From Paenibacillus cymbidii (GTDB taxonomy: Bacteria; Bacillota; Bacilli; Paenibacillales; NBRC-103111), in NCBI RefSeq assembly GCF_004764705.1, contig NZ_SHLX01000001.1:124001-188000 (forward strand): a stretch of DNA of 64,000 bases, written 5' to 3'. Positions 54,852-63,296 of this stretch are shown piece by piece; within the stretch, counting starts at the first letter, position 1; each line of letters opens with the position of its first letter. A program made the translations under genes and the position numbers. Under the pieces are notes generated by a model. That model was not told the DNA's origin and made no database searches. It saw nothing but the letters and a program-made list of their open reading frames with translations.

Positions 54852-55335
54852 GGCCTCGGTTCCCTTCTCTGGCGATTCGTTTCCATTCCAGTATAACGCC
54901 CCGGGATCGAAAGCGGATTTGTCTGGAACCGTGCTGTTTTTATCTCTGCAAGCGTTAATGTTGTGCAATGGGTGAAGAAGCCGGAGCACGTGGACAATAA
55001 AAGCCGAGCATGACAAAGGGGTGATCCGGGGAATAGGACAGAGAGGCAGGCATAGTGGCAGGACGGATGAGCGGGGCAAGAGAGCAGGGCGGAGCAGCAG
55101 GACAGAGAGGCAGGAGAGTTTAGTGGAGCAGGGCAAAGTGGCAAGGTAAATGAGCTGGACAGTGGAGTGGAGCAGGTCAGCGGAGCTGGGCGGAGCAGCA
55201 GGACAGAGGCGGAAGTGTTGGTGTCGGGTTAGGCGAAGGCAGGCAATTCGTTATTATTGGTTGCTTCTCTTATTAGGGAGGCGACGCGATGCTGCATATC
55301 ATGCCCCAACGTTCGGATGGGGAATGACATCGACC
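54852..55335. other. Gene-free GA-rich repeat region
   Basis: About 480 bases with no supportable gene. From about 55020 to 55220 the DNA is strongly purine-biased and repeats GGGCGGAGCAGCAGGACAGA at about 55090 and 55188 with a looser copy near 55036 (GGACAGAGAGGCAGGCA). Open frames here are low-complexity and unlikely to be genes. Confidence 0.55.
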
Positions 55336-55527
55336 AAATAGGCCTCAAAAAGTTGCTTATTAATGCCATTTTTCCCCTTTCGTCGGAAATAGCCAGTGAA
55401 AACACTGGCTATTTGGGCTAAATGCTTCCATTCGAGCGGATTTTTCGCAAATAACCAGTGAAATCATTGGCTATTTCCGGGCGACTGCCCCGTTTAGGCG
55501 AAATAGGCAATAAAAGATGGCCTATTT
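55336..55527 (+). repeat. Four-hairpin intergenic repeat, copy C
   Basis: H1 is degenerate (55336-55361). H2 is perfect: AAATAGCCAGTG (55387-55398) / CACTGGCTATTT (55403-55414). H3: AAATAACCAGTGA / TCATTGGCTATTT, about 55450-55477, mostly paired. H4: AAATAGGCAAT / ATGGCCTATTT, 55501-55527. Order, spacing and orientation match copies A and B. It lies downstream of two reverse-strand genes' outer ends, in a non-coding gap. Confidence 0.85.
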
Positions 55528-55604
55528 GACAATCTCCCAGGCTGATGAGTGCAACAACGATGGGGAATTTCCGCGGCATCCCAACAAGCAACCAGCCTCG
55601 CAGC

Positions 55605-55643
55605 AAAAAGCCGACCCGGGCAATCGCTTGCCCGAATCGGCTT
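55605..55643 (-). terminator. Terminator of the FAH-SDR-IclR operon
   Basis: Read on -, AAGCCGA and CGGGCAA pair with TTGCCCG and TCGGCTT in a two-part stem, followed by TTTTTGC. It lies about 30 bases past the FAH stop. Confidence 0.8.
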
Positions 55644-55670
55644 GATGAACTGTTTGGGCAACATACCCGA

Positions 55671-56567
55671 TTACGCTTCGCTCACGAAGCGGTTCGTGCA
55701 GGCGCCGAGCTTCTCGACTTCGACAGTGACGACGTCGCCATCTTTCAGCCAGACGCGTTGTTCCTTCGGATAACCGAGGATAACGCCGAACGGCGTACCG
55801 GTCAAAATGATGTCCCCCGGCACCAGTGTCATATGGTCGGAGATGTAGCTGACGATTTCGTCGCAGTAGAAGATCATGTCCGACGTGTTGGAATGCTGGC
55901 GCACTTCGCCGTTAACGGTGCATTTCAGCTCCAGCTCGTTCGGGTTGCCGACTTCGTCGGCGGTGACGAGGTACGGGCCGAGCGGGCTGAATTTGTCGCA
56001 GCTTTTGCCGAGCAGCCATTGCTGGGTGCGCAATTGCAAATCGCGGGCGGACACGTCGTTGACGGTCGCGTAGCCGAAGACGTGGTCAAGCGCATCTTCT
56101 TTTTTGACATACTTGGCCGTCTTGCCGATTACGATTACCAGCTCGACTTCGTAATCGACTTCGTTCGACGTGCGCGGCAGCGGGATATCGTCGCCGTGGC
56201 CGGTTAGCGTGTTGTTGAATTTGTTGAACAAAATCGGCGTTTGCGGAATCGGCGCATTCGTTTCTTCCGCATGCTTGCGGTAGTTCAGGCCGACGCAAAT
56301 GATTTTGTTCGGCGCGGTGACGCTTGGGCCGAAGGTCAGCTTCGCTTCGTCGAGCAGCAGGGAGGAGTCGCCGGACGCCAGCGCCTTGTCGGCGAGCGCC
56401 TGCAGCGCAGCAACCGCAGCGTCGCCGCCTGCGATCACTTGCATGACTTCCGTCGCTACGCCGGTTGCGCCGGTTTTGGCGGCGGCAGCGGCGACGTCGA
56501 GCACGCCTTGTTCCGTTTTGATCCCGAGACGGGATTCGTTGCCTTGGATAAATGTGAGCAATTTCAT
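55671..56567 (-). CDS. Fumarylacetoacetate hydrolase family protein
   Basis: A 298-residue FAH-fold hydrolase. Metal and active-site features: ICVGLNYRKHAEET, DYEVELVIVIGK with the conserved acidic residues, TVNDVSARDLQ, and GDIILTGTPFGV. The family cleaves C-C bonds of acylpyruvates. With an adjacent SDR and IclR regulator it could be 2,4-diketo-3-deoxy-L-fuconate (or rhamnonate) hydrolase, releasing pyruvate from deoxy-sugar acids. That pathway assignment is inference. It is the last gene of a three-gene reverse-strand operon. Confidence 0.85.
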   Translation of the reverse strand: MKLLTFIQGNESRLGIKTEQGVLDVAAAAAKTGATGVATEVMQVIAGGDAAVAALQALADKALASGDSSLLLDEAKLTFGPSVTAPNKIICVGLNYRKHAEETNAPIPQTPILFNKFNNTLTGHGDDIPLPRTSNEVDYEVELVIVIGKTAKYVKKEDALDHVFGYATVNDVSARDLQLRTQQWLLGKSCDKFSPLGPYLVTADEVGNPNELELKCTVNGEVRQHSNTSDMIFYCDEIVSYISDHMTLVPGDIILTGTPFGVILGYPKEQRVWLKDGDVVTVEVEKLGACTNRFVSEA

Positions 56568-56619
56568 GCGAATAGGCCTCCAATGTATGGAAAATGGTAA
56601 GGTAAACGGAAGTCGGGCA

Positions 56620-57393
56620 TTACGCGTTTTTGCCGAATACGACGCCGCCGTCGATATAAAGCGGCGAACCCATCATAAATTTCGAGTCGTCGGAAGCGAG
56701 GAACAGCGCCGCTTTGGCCACGTCCTCCGGACGGCCGAGATCGCCGCTCAGCTGGCGCGTCTTAAGCGAGGCGTAGCCAGCTTCCGGGTCGGCGTAAGAT
56801 TTGCGCAAATAGTCTTCGACGAACGGGGTCAGAATGGTGCCCGGCAGCAGCGCATTGACACGAATGCCGTACGGCGCGTAGTCGACTTGCATCGATTTCG
56901 TCAGCGCCAGCACGGCGCCTTTGGTCGCGGCGTAAGAAGCGCGGCGGCCCAAACCGATTTCGGCGATGCAGGACGACATGTTGATGATCGAACCGCTTTT
57001 CGCTTCCATCATGTGTTTGACAACATATTTGCTCGGCAGGAATACGCCTTTGATGTTGACGCTCATGATGCGGTCCCATTGTTCGACTTCCAGCTCGTGC
57101 AGCGCGCCGACGCCGCTGATGCCGGCGTTGTTGAACAACACGTCGATGCGGCCGTAGGCGCCGATAATTTCCTGCACCATCGCGTCGACGTCCTGCGGGT
57201 TCGTCACGTCGGCGCGGATGAAGCGGGCTTTGCCGCCGGCGGCTTCGATTTCCTGCACCGTTCCTTTGCCGTTGTCCTCCGAGAGGTCGTTGACGATGAC
57301 GGTCGCTCCTTCGCTGGCGAACAGCAGCGCCGTCGCTTTGCCGATTCCCGAACCGGAACCGGTGATGAGAATAATTTTGTCAGCCAAACGCAT
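56620..57393 (-). CDS. SDR-family oxidoreductase
   Basis: A 257-residue classical short-chain dehydrogenase. The NAD(P) loop is ITGSGSGIGKATAL, NNAG follows (LFNNAGISGVG), and the catalytic Ser-Tyr-Lys lie in NMSSCIAEIGLGRRASYAATKG. Paired with an FAH hydrolase it may be a 2-keto-3-deoxy-L-fuconate (or L-rhamnonate) dehydrogenase, giving the diketo acid that the hydrolase cleaves. Specificity is unproven. It lies 52 bases from the FAH gene and 33 from the IclR gene. Confidence 0.87.
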   Translation of the reverse strand: MRLADKIILITGSGSGIGKATALLFASEGATVIVNDLSEDNGKGTVQEIEAAGGKARFIRADVTNPQDVDAMVQEIIGAYGRIDVLFNNAGISGVGALHELEVEQWDRIMSVNIKGVFLPSKYVVKHMMEAKSGSIINMSSCIAEIGLGRRASYAATKGAVLALTKSMQVDYAPYGIRVNALLPGTILTPFVEDYLRKSYADPEAGYASLKTRQLSGDLGRPEDVAKAALFLASDDSKFMMGSPLYIDGGVVFGKNA

Positions 57394-57426
57394 GGTAATT
57401 CCTCCTTGAAAAATTTTGCGAGCCGG

Positions 57427-58185
57427 TCAGGCGTTGCCGATCAGCGCGGACAATCGCGCAGCAAGATCGGCGATCTCCGCCTTGGCCGCCTCCTGCTTGA
57501 CTTCCCACTGGTGCAGCGGCATCGTGAAGCTTACCGCCGCTTCCGCGGCGCCGTCCTTGCCGCGCACGACGGCGGCGACACAACTGAAGCCGACGATCGA
57601 TTCCTGCAAGTCGAGGCTGATGCCCGTCTCGCGAATGCGCCGCAAATCGTGCCGAAACGCCGCCTGGTCGACGAGCGTATATGGCGTCAGCGCCGGCAGC
57701 CGCTCCTCGGGGTACAGTCGCGCAAGCTCCGATTCGTCAAGCTCCGCGAGCAACGCCTTGCCGAGCCCGGTCGCATGCGCCGGGTAACGCATGCCCGGCT
57801 CGGACACGATGCGGATTGGCGACGGCGCCTCCAGCTTGGCCAAATACAGCACGTCGCGGCCGTCCAGACGGGCCAGCTGCAGCGTTTCCCCGATCGCCGC
57901 AATCGAGTGCGGCGCCTCCTTGTAGAACCATTCCGGCAGCGTAAACTGCTTGAGGAATGCGCTTCCGTACCGAACGATTGCAGGCCCGAGGCTGTATGTA
58001 TCGCCAGGATCGCGAACGAGCCAGCCGAGAGCCTCCATCGTATGCAGCAGCGAAAACATCGAGCTTTTGTGCACGCCAAGCCGCCGCGACAGATCGATCA
58101 GGCGCAGCTTGCCCGGCTCGGCCGCGACCGTCTGCACAATCGTATCGGCCCGCTCCAGCGCGGGGACCGCATATTTTTTGTCCAA
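57427..58185 (-). CDS. IclR-family transcriptional regulator
   Basis: A 252-residue IclR regulator: N-terminal winged helix (KLRLIDLSRRLGVHKSSMFS; LLHTMEALGWLVRD) and C-terminal effector domain (YPAHATGLGKALLAELDESE; QESIVGFSCVAAVVRGKDGA). It starts at TTG 58185 with CCGGTGA just upstream; no better ATG is present. It leads the SDR-FAH operon and probably represses it until a sugar-acid ligand binds. Palindromes suited to it lie at 58222 and 58301. Confidence 0.9.
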   Translation of the reverse strand: MDKKYAVPALERADTIVQTVAAEPGKLRLIDLSRRLGVHKSSMFSLLHTMEALGWLVRDPGDTYSLGPAIVRYGSAFLKQFTLPEWFYKEAPHSIAAIGETLQLARLDGRDVLYLAKLEAPSPIRIVSEPGMRYPAHATGLGKALLAELDESELARLYPEERLPALTPYTLVDQAAFRHDLRRIRETGISLDLQESIVGFSCVAAVVRGKDGAAEAAVSFTMPLHQWEVKQEAAKAEIADLAARLSALIGNA

Positions 58186-58221
58186 CGAATCACCGGCCTT
58201 TTATTCCTTTGGTTTTCCTAA

Positions 58222-58236
58222 ATAAACTTGGTTTAT
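58222..58236. promoter_or_regulatory. Palindrome ATAAAC-TTG-GTTTAT in the iclR leader
   Basis: A 15-bp inverted repeat with 6-bp arms, between the predicted transcription start and the TTG of the IclR gene; a candidate autoregulatory site. Confidence 0.4.
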
Positions 58237-58252
58237 AAAATCCGTCTCCCTC

Positions 58253-58316
58253 ATCGTAGCATACAAGTCGAAAGCCGGTCAATGGATGAAAAATTGACTG
58301 TGAAACCTATGTTTCA
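58253..58316 (-). promoter_or_regulatory. Promoter and operator of the iclR-SDR-FAH operon
   Basis: Read on -: TTGACC (58282-58277), an 18-base spacer, TACGAT (58258-58253). Upstream of the -35, TGAAAC CTAT GTTTCA (58301-58316) is a perfect 6-bp-arm palindrome like IclR/KdgR-type binding sites. The promoter is moderate; the palindrome is clearer. Confidence 0.55.
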
Positions 58317-58371
58317 TTTTAACCGATCCGCCGCCGGTGCGCCAGCATCAACATGTATGAGATGGCGACGT

Positions 58372-59259
58372 TCACCCGTTCATGACCACTCCCCCCGTCA
58401 CATGAATAAATTGACCCGAAACGTAGGATGAGTCGTCGGAGGCCAAATACACGTAGGCGGGAGCGATTTCGTAAGGCTGGCCGGCCCGTTTCATCGGCGT
58501 CTTTGTCCCCCAGTTGGACACTTGTTCAGCCGGGAAAGAAGCGGGGATAAGCGGTGTCCAGATCGTGCCGGGGACGACGCCGTTAACGCGGATGCCGCGC
58601 GGGTGCAGCGATTTGGACAACGACCGGGTGAACGCGACGATCGCCCCCTTGGTTGCGGCATAGTCGATCAACTGCTCGTTCCCTTCGTAGGCCGTCAACG
58701 AGGCGGCATTGACGATCGTACCGCCCGGCTTCATGTGAGGCAGCGCCGCTTTCGTCATATAGAATACGGAGAAAAAATTGGTCCGGAACGTTCGCTCCAT
58801 TTGCTCCGACGTTATCGTTTCCAAGCTTGGCTGCACATGTTGTTCCGCGGCGTTGTTGACGAGGATGTCCAATTTGCCGAATTGGCGGACCGTCTGTTCT
58901 ACCGCCTCCCGGCAAAACGGCTCGCCGCCGATATCGCCGGCGAGCGTCAGACAGCGGCGGCCTTTATGCTCGACGATGTTCTTCGTTGCTGCCGCATCCG
59001 CGTGCTCGTCCAAGTAGACGATGACGACATCCGCGCCTTCTTTGGCGAAAGCAACGGCAATAGCGCGTCCTTGCCCGCTGTCGCCGCCGGTGACGATCGC
59101 CACTTTATCCTTCAGTTTGCCGCTTCCGGCATAGGCGGGATTGTCAAAAACGGGCGCGGGGCTCATCAGCGTTTCGACGCCGGGCTGCCGGTCCTGGTGC
59201 TGCAGCGGATAGGGAGGCGCGGGTTGCAAAGGGTTCGGTTTTGTTGTCGTTGTGGTCAT
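58372..59259 (-). CDS. SDR-family oxidoreductase (general-stress YhxC/YhdF-like)
   Basis: A 295-residue SDR with an extended N-terminus (LQHQDRQPGVETLMSPAP) ahead of the NAD(P) loop IVTGGDSGQGRAIAVAF, NNAAEQ motif, and Ser...Tyr-x3-Lys (IVNAASLTAYEGNEQLIDYA, then ATKGA). The PxxQPGxExxMxPxP leader is typical of the stress-induced SDR group of Bacilli. AAGGAG precedes the ATG by ten bases. It is 24 bases downstream of the ThDP enzyme and probably co-transcribed. The substrate is unknown. Confidence 0.85.
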   Translation of the reverse strand: MTTTTTKPNPLQPAPPYPLQHQDRQPGVETLMSPAPVFDNPAYAGSGKLKDKVAIVTGGDSGQGRAIAVAFAKEGADVVIVYLDEHADAAATKNIVEHKGRRCLTLAGDIGGEPFCREAVEQTVRQFGKLDILVNNAAEQHVQPSLETITSEQMERTFRTNFFSVFYMTKAALPHMKPGGTIVNAASLTAYEGNEQLIDYAATKGAIVAFTRSLSKSLHPRGIRVNGVVPGTIWTPLIPASFPAEQVSNWGTKTPMKRAGQPYEIAPAYVYLASDDSSYVSGQFIHVTGGVVMNG

Positions 59260-59283
59260 CGGGAGGAATCTCCTTGTTCTTGT

Positions 59284-60924
59284 TTAGTGGGCTTGCAAGT
59301 CGGGATGAGGGGTGTTGGCCGTACATACGTCCAGCAGCGCCGGTTGGCCGGACGCACGCGCCACTTCCAGCGCATGCTCCAATTGCTCCGCATGTTCGAT
59401 GCGGAGGCCATTCCAGCCGCAAGCTTCGGCCACTTTGGCCCAATCGGGATTCGTCAACGCCGTCCCTTCCGGGCGTTGCCCTTTCGCTATCATTTTGTCG
59501 CGTTCCATCTGCAGCGCATCGTTGCGAAAAACGATGACGGTAACAGCCAGCCCGCAGCGTGCGGCCGTCAACAAATCGGCCATAACCATGGCCAAGCCGC
59601 CGTCTCCGGTTATGCAAACGACTTGCCGATCGGGAAAAATCAATTTGGCCGCCATTGCCGCCGGCAAACCGAAGCCCATCGTCCGCCAGCGCGCCGAAAG
59701 CAGAACGTTCTGCTGTTCCGCCCGAAAATGGCGCAAAAACCAAAGGGTCGAATCCCCTTCGTCGAGCGCGATGACGGCGTCGTCGGCGATCTGCCGCTCC
59801 AGCATGCGAATGATGGCGGCAGGTTCAAGCGGCGAAGCGGACGATTGCCGTTCCGTATTTTGTCGGGTCCGCCATGCTTGTTTGCACGACTGGATTTGTC
59901 GGACCCAGGCCGGATCGGGCGCGAAACCGGACAGCCCTTTCAGCCAATACGCGATGACGGCATGGATGTCGCCGATGACCGGAGCGGCGGTCGGGAGGGT
60001 GATGGCAAGCTCGTTCGTCGACCCGGCCAACTGCACGATGACGGAAGAAGCGGGAATAAACGAATCCGACAGCAAATCCGCTTCGACGGACAATATGACA
60101 TCGGCTTGTTGCAGCAAAGCAGGCACAAGGGGATTCCCGCCTTCACCGAGTCCGTTCAATGCGAAAGGGTGCGAATCCGGTACGACCGCAACCGCACCGT
60201 AGCTGTTCACAATACCGGCTCCCCATATTTCCGCCAGCTTCAGCACCGGTTCCCGCATTGAACGGGCGCCGCGGCCAACCAGCAGAATCGGCCGTTTGGC
60301 GGCACGCATGATGTGAAGTGCTTTGTGCATCTGTTCGGGATTGGCGGCAAAAACGGGCAGACGGGGAGGCTCTACAGGCAGTCGCAACGTTTCCGCGGCG
60401 AATAGATCCGACGGGATGGAAAGATGCGAAACCGTACGGGATACCAATGAGGTATACATGGCTTGTGCCAAAACTTCCATCGCGGCATCCGGATGAGCGA
60501 CCAGTTCCGTGAAGCCGGCTACGGCCCGGACCAGTTGCTGCTGCTGGATGTTCTGTTTATAGGAAGTGCCGATCTTGTCGAGCGGCGCTTGACCGGTGAT
60601 CGCCAGCACAGGCGCTCGATCCATATAGGCATCGCCCAGGCCGGTGAGCAGATTGGTCAGCCCCGGCCCCATTTGCGACAGGCAAACGGCCAGGCGTCCC
60701 GTACATTTCGCTTCCGCCGACGCCATCAAGGCGGCAACCGATTCGTGCTTCACCGTAATGAACGATATCGATTGTTGTTTCGCAAGAGCGTCCGCCAAGC
60801 CAAAGACGGCGTCGCCCACTACGCCGTATATTCGTGTGACTCCCCATAACGCAAGCTGCTCCAGGATCGCTTGCGCTACGGAACGTTTCACCGTGTTTGG
60901 CCGTATCAACTGCATATCGAGCAT
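59284..60924 (-). CDS. Thiamine-diphosphate-dependent enzyme (pyruvate oxidase/acetolactate synthase family)
   Basis: A 546-residue three-domain ThDP enzyme. The catalytic Glu61 is in TVKHESVAALM; the ThDP/Mg motif begins GDGGLAMVMADLLTAA and ends with an Asn-Asp pair (VFRNDALQME). The domain order PYR-central-PP is that of pyruvate oxidases and acetolactate synthases. It most resembles pyruvate oxidase-like proteins in organisation, but FAD binding cannot be decided. I chose ATG 60924 (GAAAGGG upstream); ATG 60957 and 60981 lack a ribosome site. Confidence 0.85.
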   Translation of the reverse strand: MLDMQLIRPNTVKRSVAQAILEQLALWGVTRIYGVVGDAVFGLADALAKQQSISFITVKHESVAALMASAEAKCTGRLAVCLSQMGPGLTNLLTGLGDAYMDRAPVLAITGQAPLDKIGTSYKQNIQQQQLVRAVAGFTELVAHPDAAMEVLAQAMYTSLVSRTVSHLSIPSDLFAAETLRLPVEPPRLPVFAANPEQMHKALHIMRAAKRPILLVGRGARSMREPVLKLAEIWGAGIVNSYGAVAVVPDSHPFALNGLGEGGNPLVPALLQQADVILSVEADLLSDSFIPASSVIVQLAGSTNELAITLPTAAPVIGDIHAVIAYWLKGLSGFAPDPAWVRQIQSCKQAWRTRQNTERQSSASPLEPAAIIRMLERQIADDAVIALDEGDSTLWFLRHFRAEQQNVLLSARWRTMGFGLPAAMAAKLIFPDRQVVCITGDGGLAMVMADLLTAARCGLAVTVIVFRNDALQMERDKMIAKGQRPEGTALTNPDWAKVAEACGWNGLRIEHAEQLEHALEVARASGQPALLDVCTANTPHPDLQAH

Positions 60925-61241
60925 CGGTTTTGGGCCCTTTCTTTTCTTGGTTTCCATTAGTATGCCGTGACGAATTTTCAACTATTACACGCCTGCCATG
61001 CGGTCAGGCGCCGTTAGTCGGGACGGCGGCGGAAAATGTCATCAACATGCTAATTTTCCCGCCTATATTTAGGTATACTTGTTTGCCTGATTTTTGCTAT
61101 GCTAGACTGGGGCAACATTTCATTTCTGCAGTTGAAGCGATTTATTTGATTTGATAATAATTGGAAATTCTAGTTTCCTACATAAATTGCAACATTCATG
61201 GACCGGGGGCCGTCTATAGAGTTGCAAGAGGGGAGGATCCC
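60925..61241. other. Divergent region before the ECF sigma gene
   Basis: About 317 bases without a supported gene. Besides the ECF-type promoter at 61188 it contains GGAAATTCTAGTTTCC near 61163-61178, a short palindrome. No convincing sigma-A pair for the reverse-strand ThDP gene was found. Confidence 0.45.
61188..61216 (+). promoter_or_regulatory. ECF-type (sigma-W-like) autoregulatory promoter
   Basis: TGCAAC (61188-61193), 17 bases, CGTCTA (61211-61216) matches the TGAAAC-N16/17-CGTA pattern of sigma-W promoters with one change in each element. It lies 26 bases upstream of the sigma gene. Confidence 0.5.
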
Positions 61242-61790
61242 GTGGTAGCTACGGAATTAATCAAAGCTGCCCAGGCGGGCGATCGCGACGCCTTGGTTAC
61301 TCTTTTGCGCGAAATCGAACCGCATGTGTACCGAACCGCTTACTATATGCTCGGCAACGAGCAGGATGCGCTCGACGTTGCACAGGAAGCGCTCATTCGC
61401 ATTTATACGAAGATTCAAACCTATGAGGAGAAGGCGCTGTTCAAAACGTGGGTGCAGCGGATCGTCACGAACATCTGCATCGACAAGTTCCGCAAGAAGC
61501 GCCCGAGCGTGTCCATCGAAGAGCACGAGATGGTGTTTACATCAGCTCACGATGTGGAGGATGAAGTGCTTTCGACGTTTGTCGCCAAAGATATTCAGGA
61601 GGCGATCGACAAACTGCCGGCGCATCACCGTTCGGTCGTTGTGCTCAGGTATTTGCACGATTTCTCCTACAACGAAATTGCCGATTCGCTCGGATTGCCG
61701 CTGAACACGGTCAAATCGTATTTGTTCCGGGCGCGGCACCAATTGCAGCAACTGCTCCAAGATTATCAGAAAGGTGGTGTTCGGGGATGA
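61242..61790 (+). CDS. sigW: ECF RNA polymerase sigma factor, SigW-like
   Basis: A 182-residue ECF sigma factor. Region 2 (AYYMLGNEQDALDVAQEALI; RIYTKIQTYEEKALFKTWVQ) and region 4 (FSYNEIADSLGLPLNTVKSY) are intact, with the linker motif VSIEEHEMVF seen in Bacillales SigW. It directs genes for resistance to envelope stress and antimicrobials. The start is GTG 61242 after GAGGGGAGG. It overlaps the anti-sigma gene by four bases (coupled), as expected for a sigma/anti-sigma pair. Confidence 0.9.
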   Translation: MVATELIKAAQAGDRDALVTLLREIEPHVYRTAYYMLGNEQDALDVAQEALIRIYTKIQTYEEKALFKTWVQRIVTNICIDKFRKKRPSVSIEEHEMVFTSAHDVEDEVLSTFVAKDIQEAIDKLPAHHRSVVVLRYLHDFSYNEIADSLGLPLNTVKSYLFRARHQLQQLLQDYQKGGVRG

Positions 61791-62959
61791 CTTGCGAAAC
61801 TATTCTGACGCTGATGCAGCTGTCGGTCGATCGCGAATTGGCGGAAGATGAGCAGTCCGTGCTGGATGCCCATTTGGCTTCATGCCCCGAATGCGCCGCA
61901 TTGTACGGACGTTTGCTCCGCCTGTCGCACGATTTGGAGCAGCTGCCCAAAGTCGTGCCGCCGATCAGCATCGTCGACTCCATTTTGCCGAAGCTTGAAC
62001 AACTGGACGTTCCCGCCGGCGGGGAAGGAGTGCGCAGGAAGCCGGCAACTTCCGGCGGATTCCGCTCCTTTCTGCCTTCGTGGCGGTTGGCCGGCAGCTT
62101 GACCGCCGCGGCCGTCGTGCTGGGCATCGTGCTGTTCCAGCTCACGTTGCCGCAGCATACCGCGAACGATATGGCGACAAACGCGGAGAAAGCGTCTGCG
62201 CCGCAAGCGCAAGCCGGTTCGGGAGCCGCGCCCGCCGCCAAGTCGAAGGAACCTTCGTCCGATACGCGGCAGGAAATCACGTACAATTCAGCCATGACGG
62301 ATATGAGCAACAACAGTACGCCGGCTGCCGTTTCGTCTACGTCGGTGACCGGCACGGCGGCAGCGAGTGCCGCAACGCCGACGCCCGCGGCGATCGAAAC
62401 GCCCGACCGCAAAATCGAGGTCACCTTCAGTTCGTCCGTGACGCCGTCTCCGGAAGACGCAACGGCGGCGAAGCCGGAACGGGAACCGCCGGCCGATTCG
62501 CCTTCGGCCGAAACGCCTCCGCTTGCCGGCGCCGACAGCTTCGATGTGATGCGCAGCACGGAACAATCGGCCAAGGGCGCAGGCGGCGCGAACGACAAGT
62601 CGGCCAAGCGGGATGGCACGCCGACGCCGCTTCCGGCTCCTGCTCCGCATCCGGGAGCGGAGGGCGGCGGCAACATGATGATGGCCGCGCCGGCGTATTT
62701 GCCTCCGCCGCAGGAGCTGGTGTCGATGGACGGCACCTACATCGCGCGGATCGATCCCCAGCGGCGCATCGTCATCGTATCGGCTGCCAGCGGCGAAGAG
62801 AAGCTGCGTTCCGCCGTCTGGGCCGGCGGCGAATTTGCCGAGATGCTTGGCTGGGAAGGCGATTTGCTGAGCTACCGCATCGTGGCGCAAGACGGCGCAA
62901 GCCGCACGCGGATGTTGGATTTGCGCCAGCTGACGGACCGGGCAGCATCGGGGCCATAA
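61787..62959 (+). CDS. rsiW: Anti-sigma factor with zinc finger and one membrane helix
   Basis: A 390-residue membrane protein. The N-terminal ZAS domain shows the HxxxCxxC motif (LDAHLASCPECAALYGRLL) that binds ECF sigma. A single membrane helix lies at about residues 105-125 (LTAAAVVLGIVLFQLTL). The extracellular part is unusually long and low-complexity (Ala, Thr, Pro, Glu), ending in a small domain (GTYIARIDPQRRIVIVSAAS). It holds SigW inactive until envelope damage triggers proteolysis. Most RsiW proteins are only about 210 residues, so the extra ectodomain is notable. Confidence 0.85.
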   Translation: MTCETILTLMQLSVDRELAEDEQSVLDAHLASCPECAALYGRLLRLSHDLEQLPKVVPPISIVDSILPKLEQLDVPAGGEGVRRKPATSGGFRSFLPSWRLAGSLTAAAVVLGIVLFQLTLPQHTANDMATNAEKASAPQAQAGSGAAPAAKSKEPSSDTRQEITYNSAMTDMSNNSTPAAVSSTSVTGTAAASAATPTPAAIETPDRKIEVTFSSSVTPSPEDATAAKPEREPPADSPSAETPPLAGADSFDVMRSTEQSAKGAGGANDKSAKRDGTPTPLPAPAPHPGAEGGGNMMMAAPAYLPPPQELVSMDGTYIARIDPQRRIVIVSAASGEEKLRSAVWAGGEFAEMLGWEGDLLSYRIVAQDGASRTRMLDLRQLTDRAASGP

Positions 62960-63119
62960 GTTTCGGCAGCGCCTGCACCATTCGCCATTGTGGTGCATAT
63001 CATGAAGCAACTGCAGCATCATCCAAGAGACGTTCCGCATGCAGGTATGACCATTCGGGCGGGAAGTTTCTAGGGCTTCCTTGCGGATGTTTATATAAAT
63101 GGCTGGAATGCTACTTGGG
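62960..63119. other. Gap between the anti-sigma gene and its terminator
   Basis: About 160 bases before the terminator, part of a 337-base gap to kduI. No gene or clear site was found here. Confidence 0.4.
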
Positions 63120-63174
63120 ACAAAGGGATTGCTTACGAACCCGCGAGGGGGAGGAAGCAGTCTCTTTGTTTTTG
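63120..63174 (+). terminator. Terminator of the sigma/anti-sigma operon
   Basis: ACAAAGGGATTGCTT (63120-63134) pairs, with wobbles, with AAGCAGTCTCTTTGT (63155-63169), followed by TTTTTG. Confidence 0.65.
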
Positions 63175-63211
63175 TCGGTAAATGAACGCAAATGAACCAA
63201 ATAAACCGATG

Positions 63212-63240
63212 TGTACATTTTCAAACGTGAATGCTACAAT
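63212..63240 (+). promoter_or_regulatory. Candidate sigma-A promoter of kduI
   Basis: TGTACA (63212-63217), a 17-base spacer and TACAAT (63235-63240), about 57 bases upstream of the kduI start. The -35 is weak. Confidence 0.4.
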
Positions 63241-63296
63241 AGCGGGTGAGAGCAGCGGCCATGCTACGAGCCGCTCCACAAGGAGGAACCGAACCG

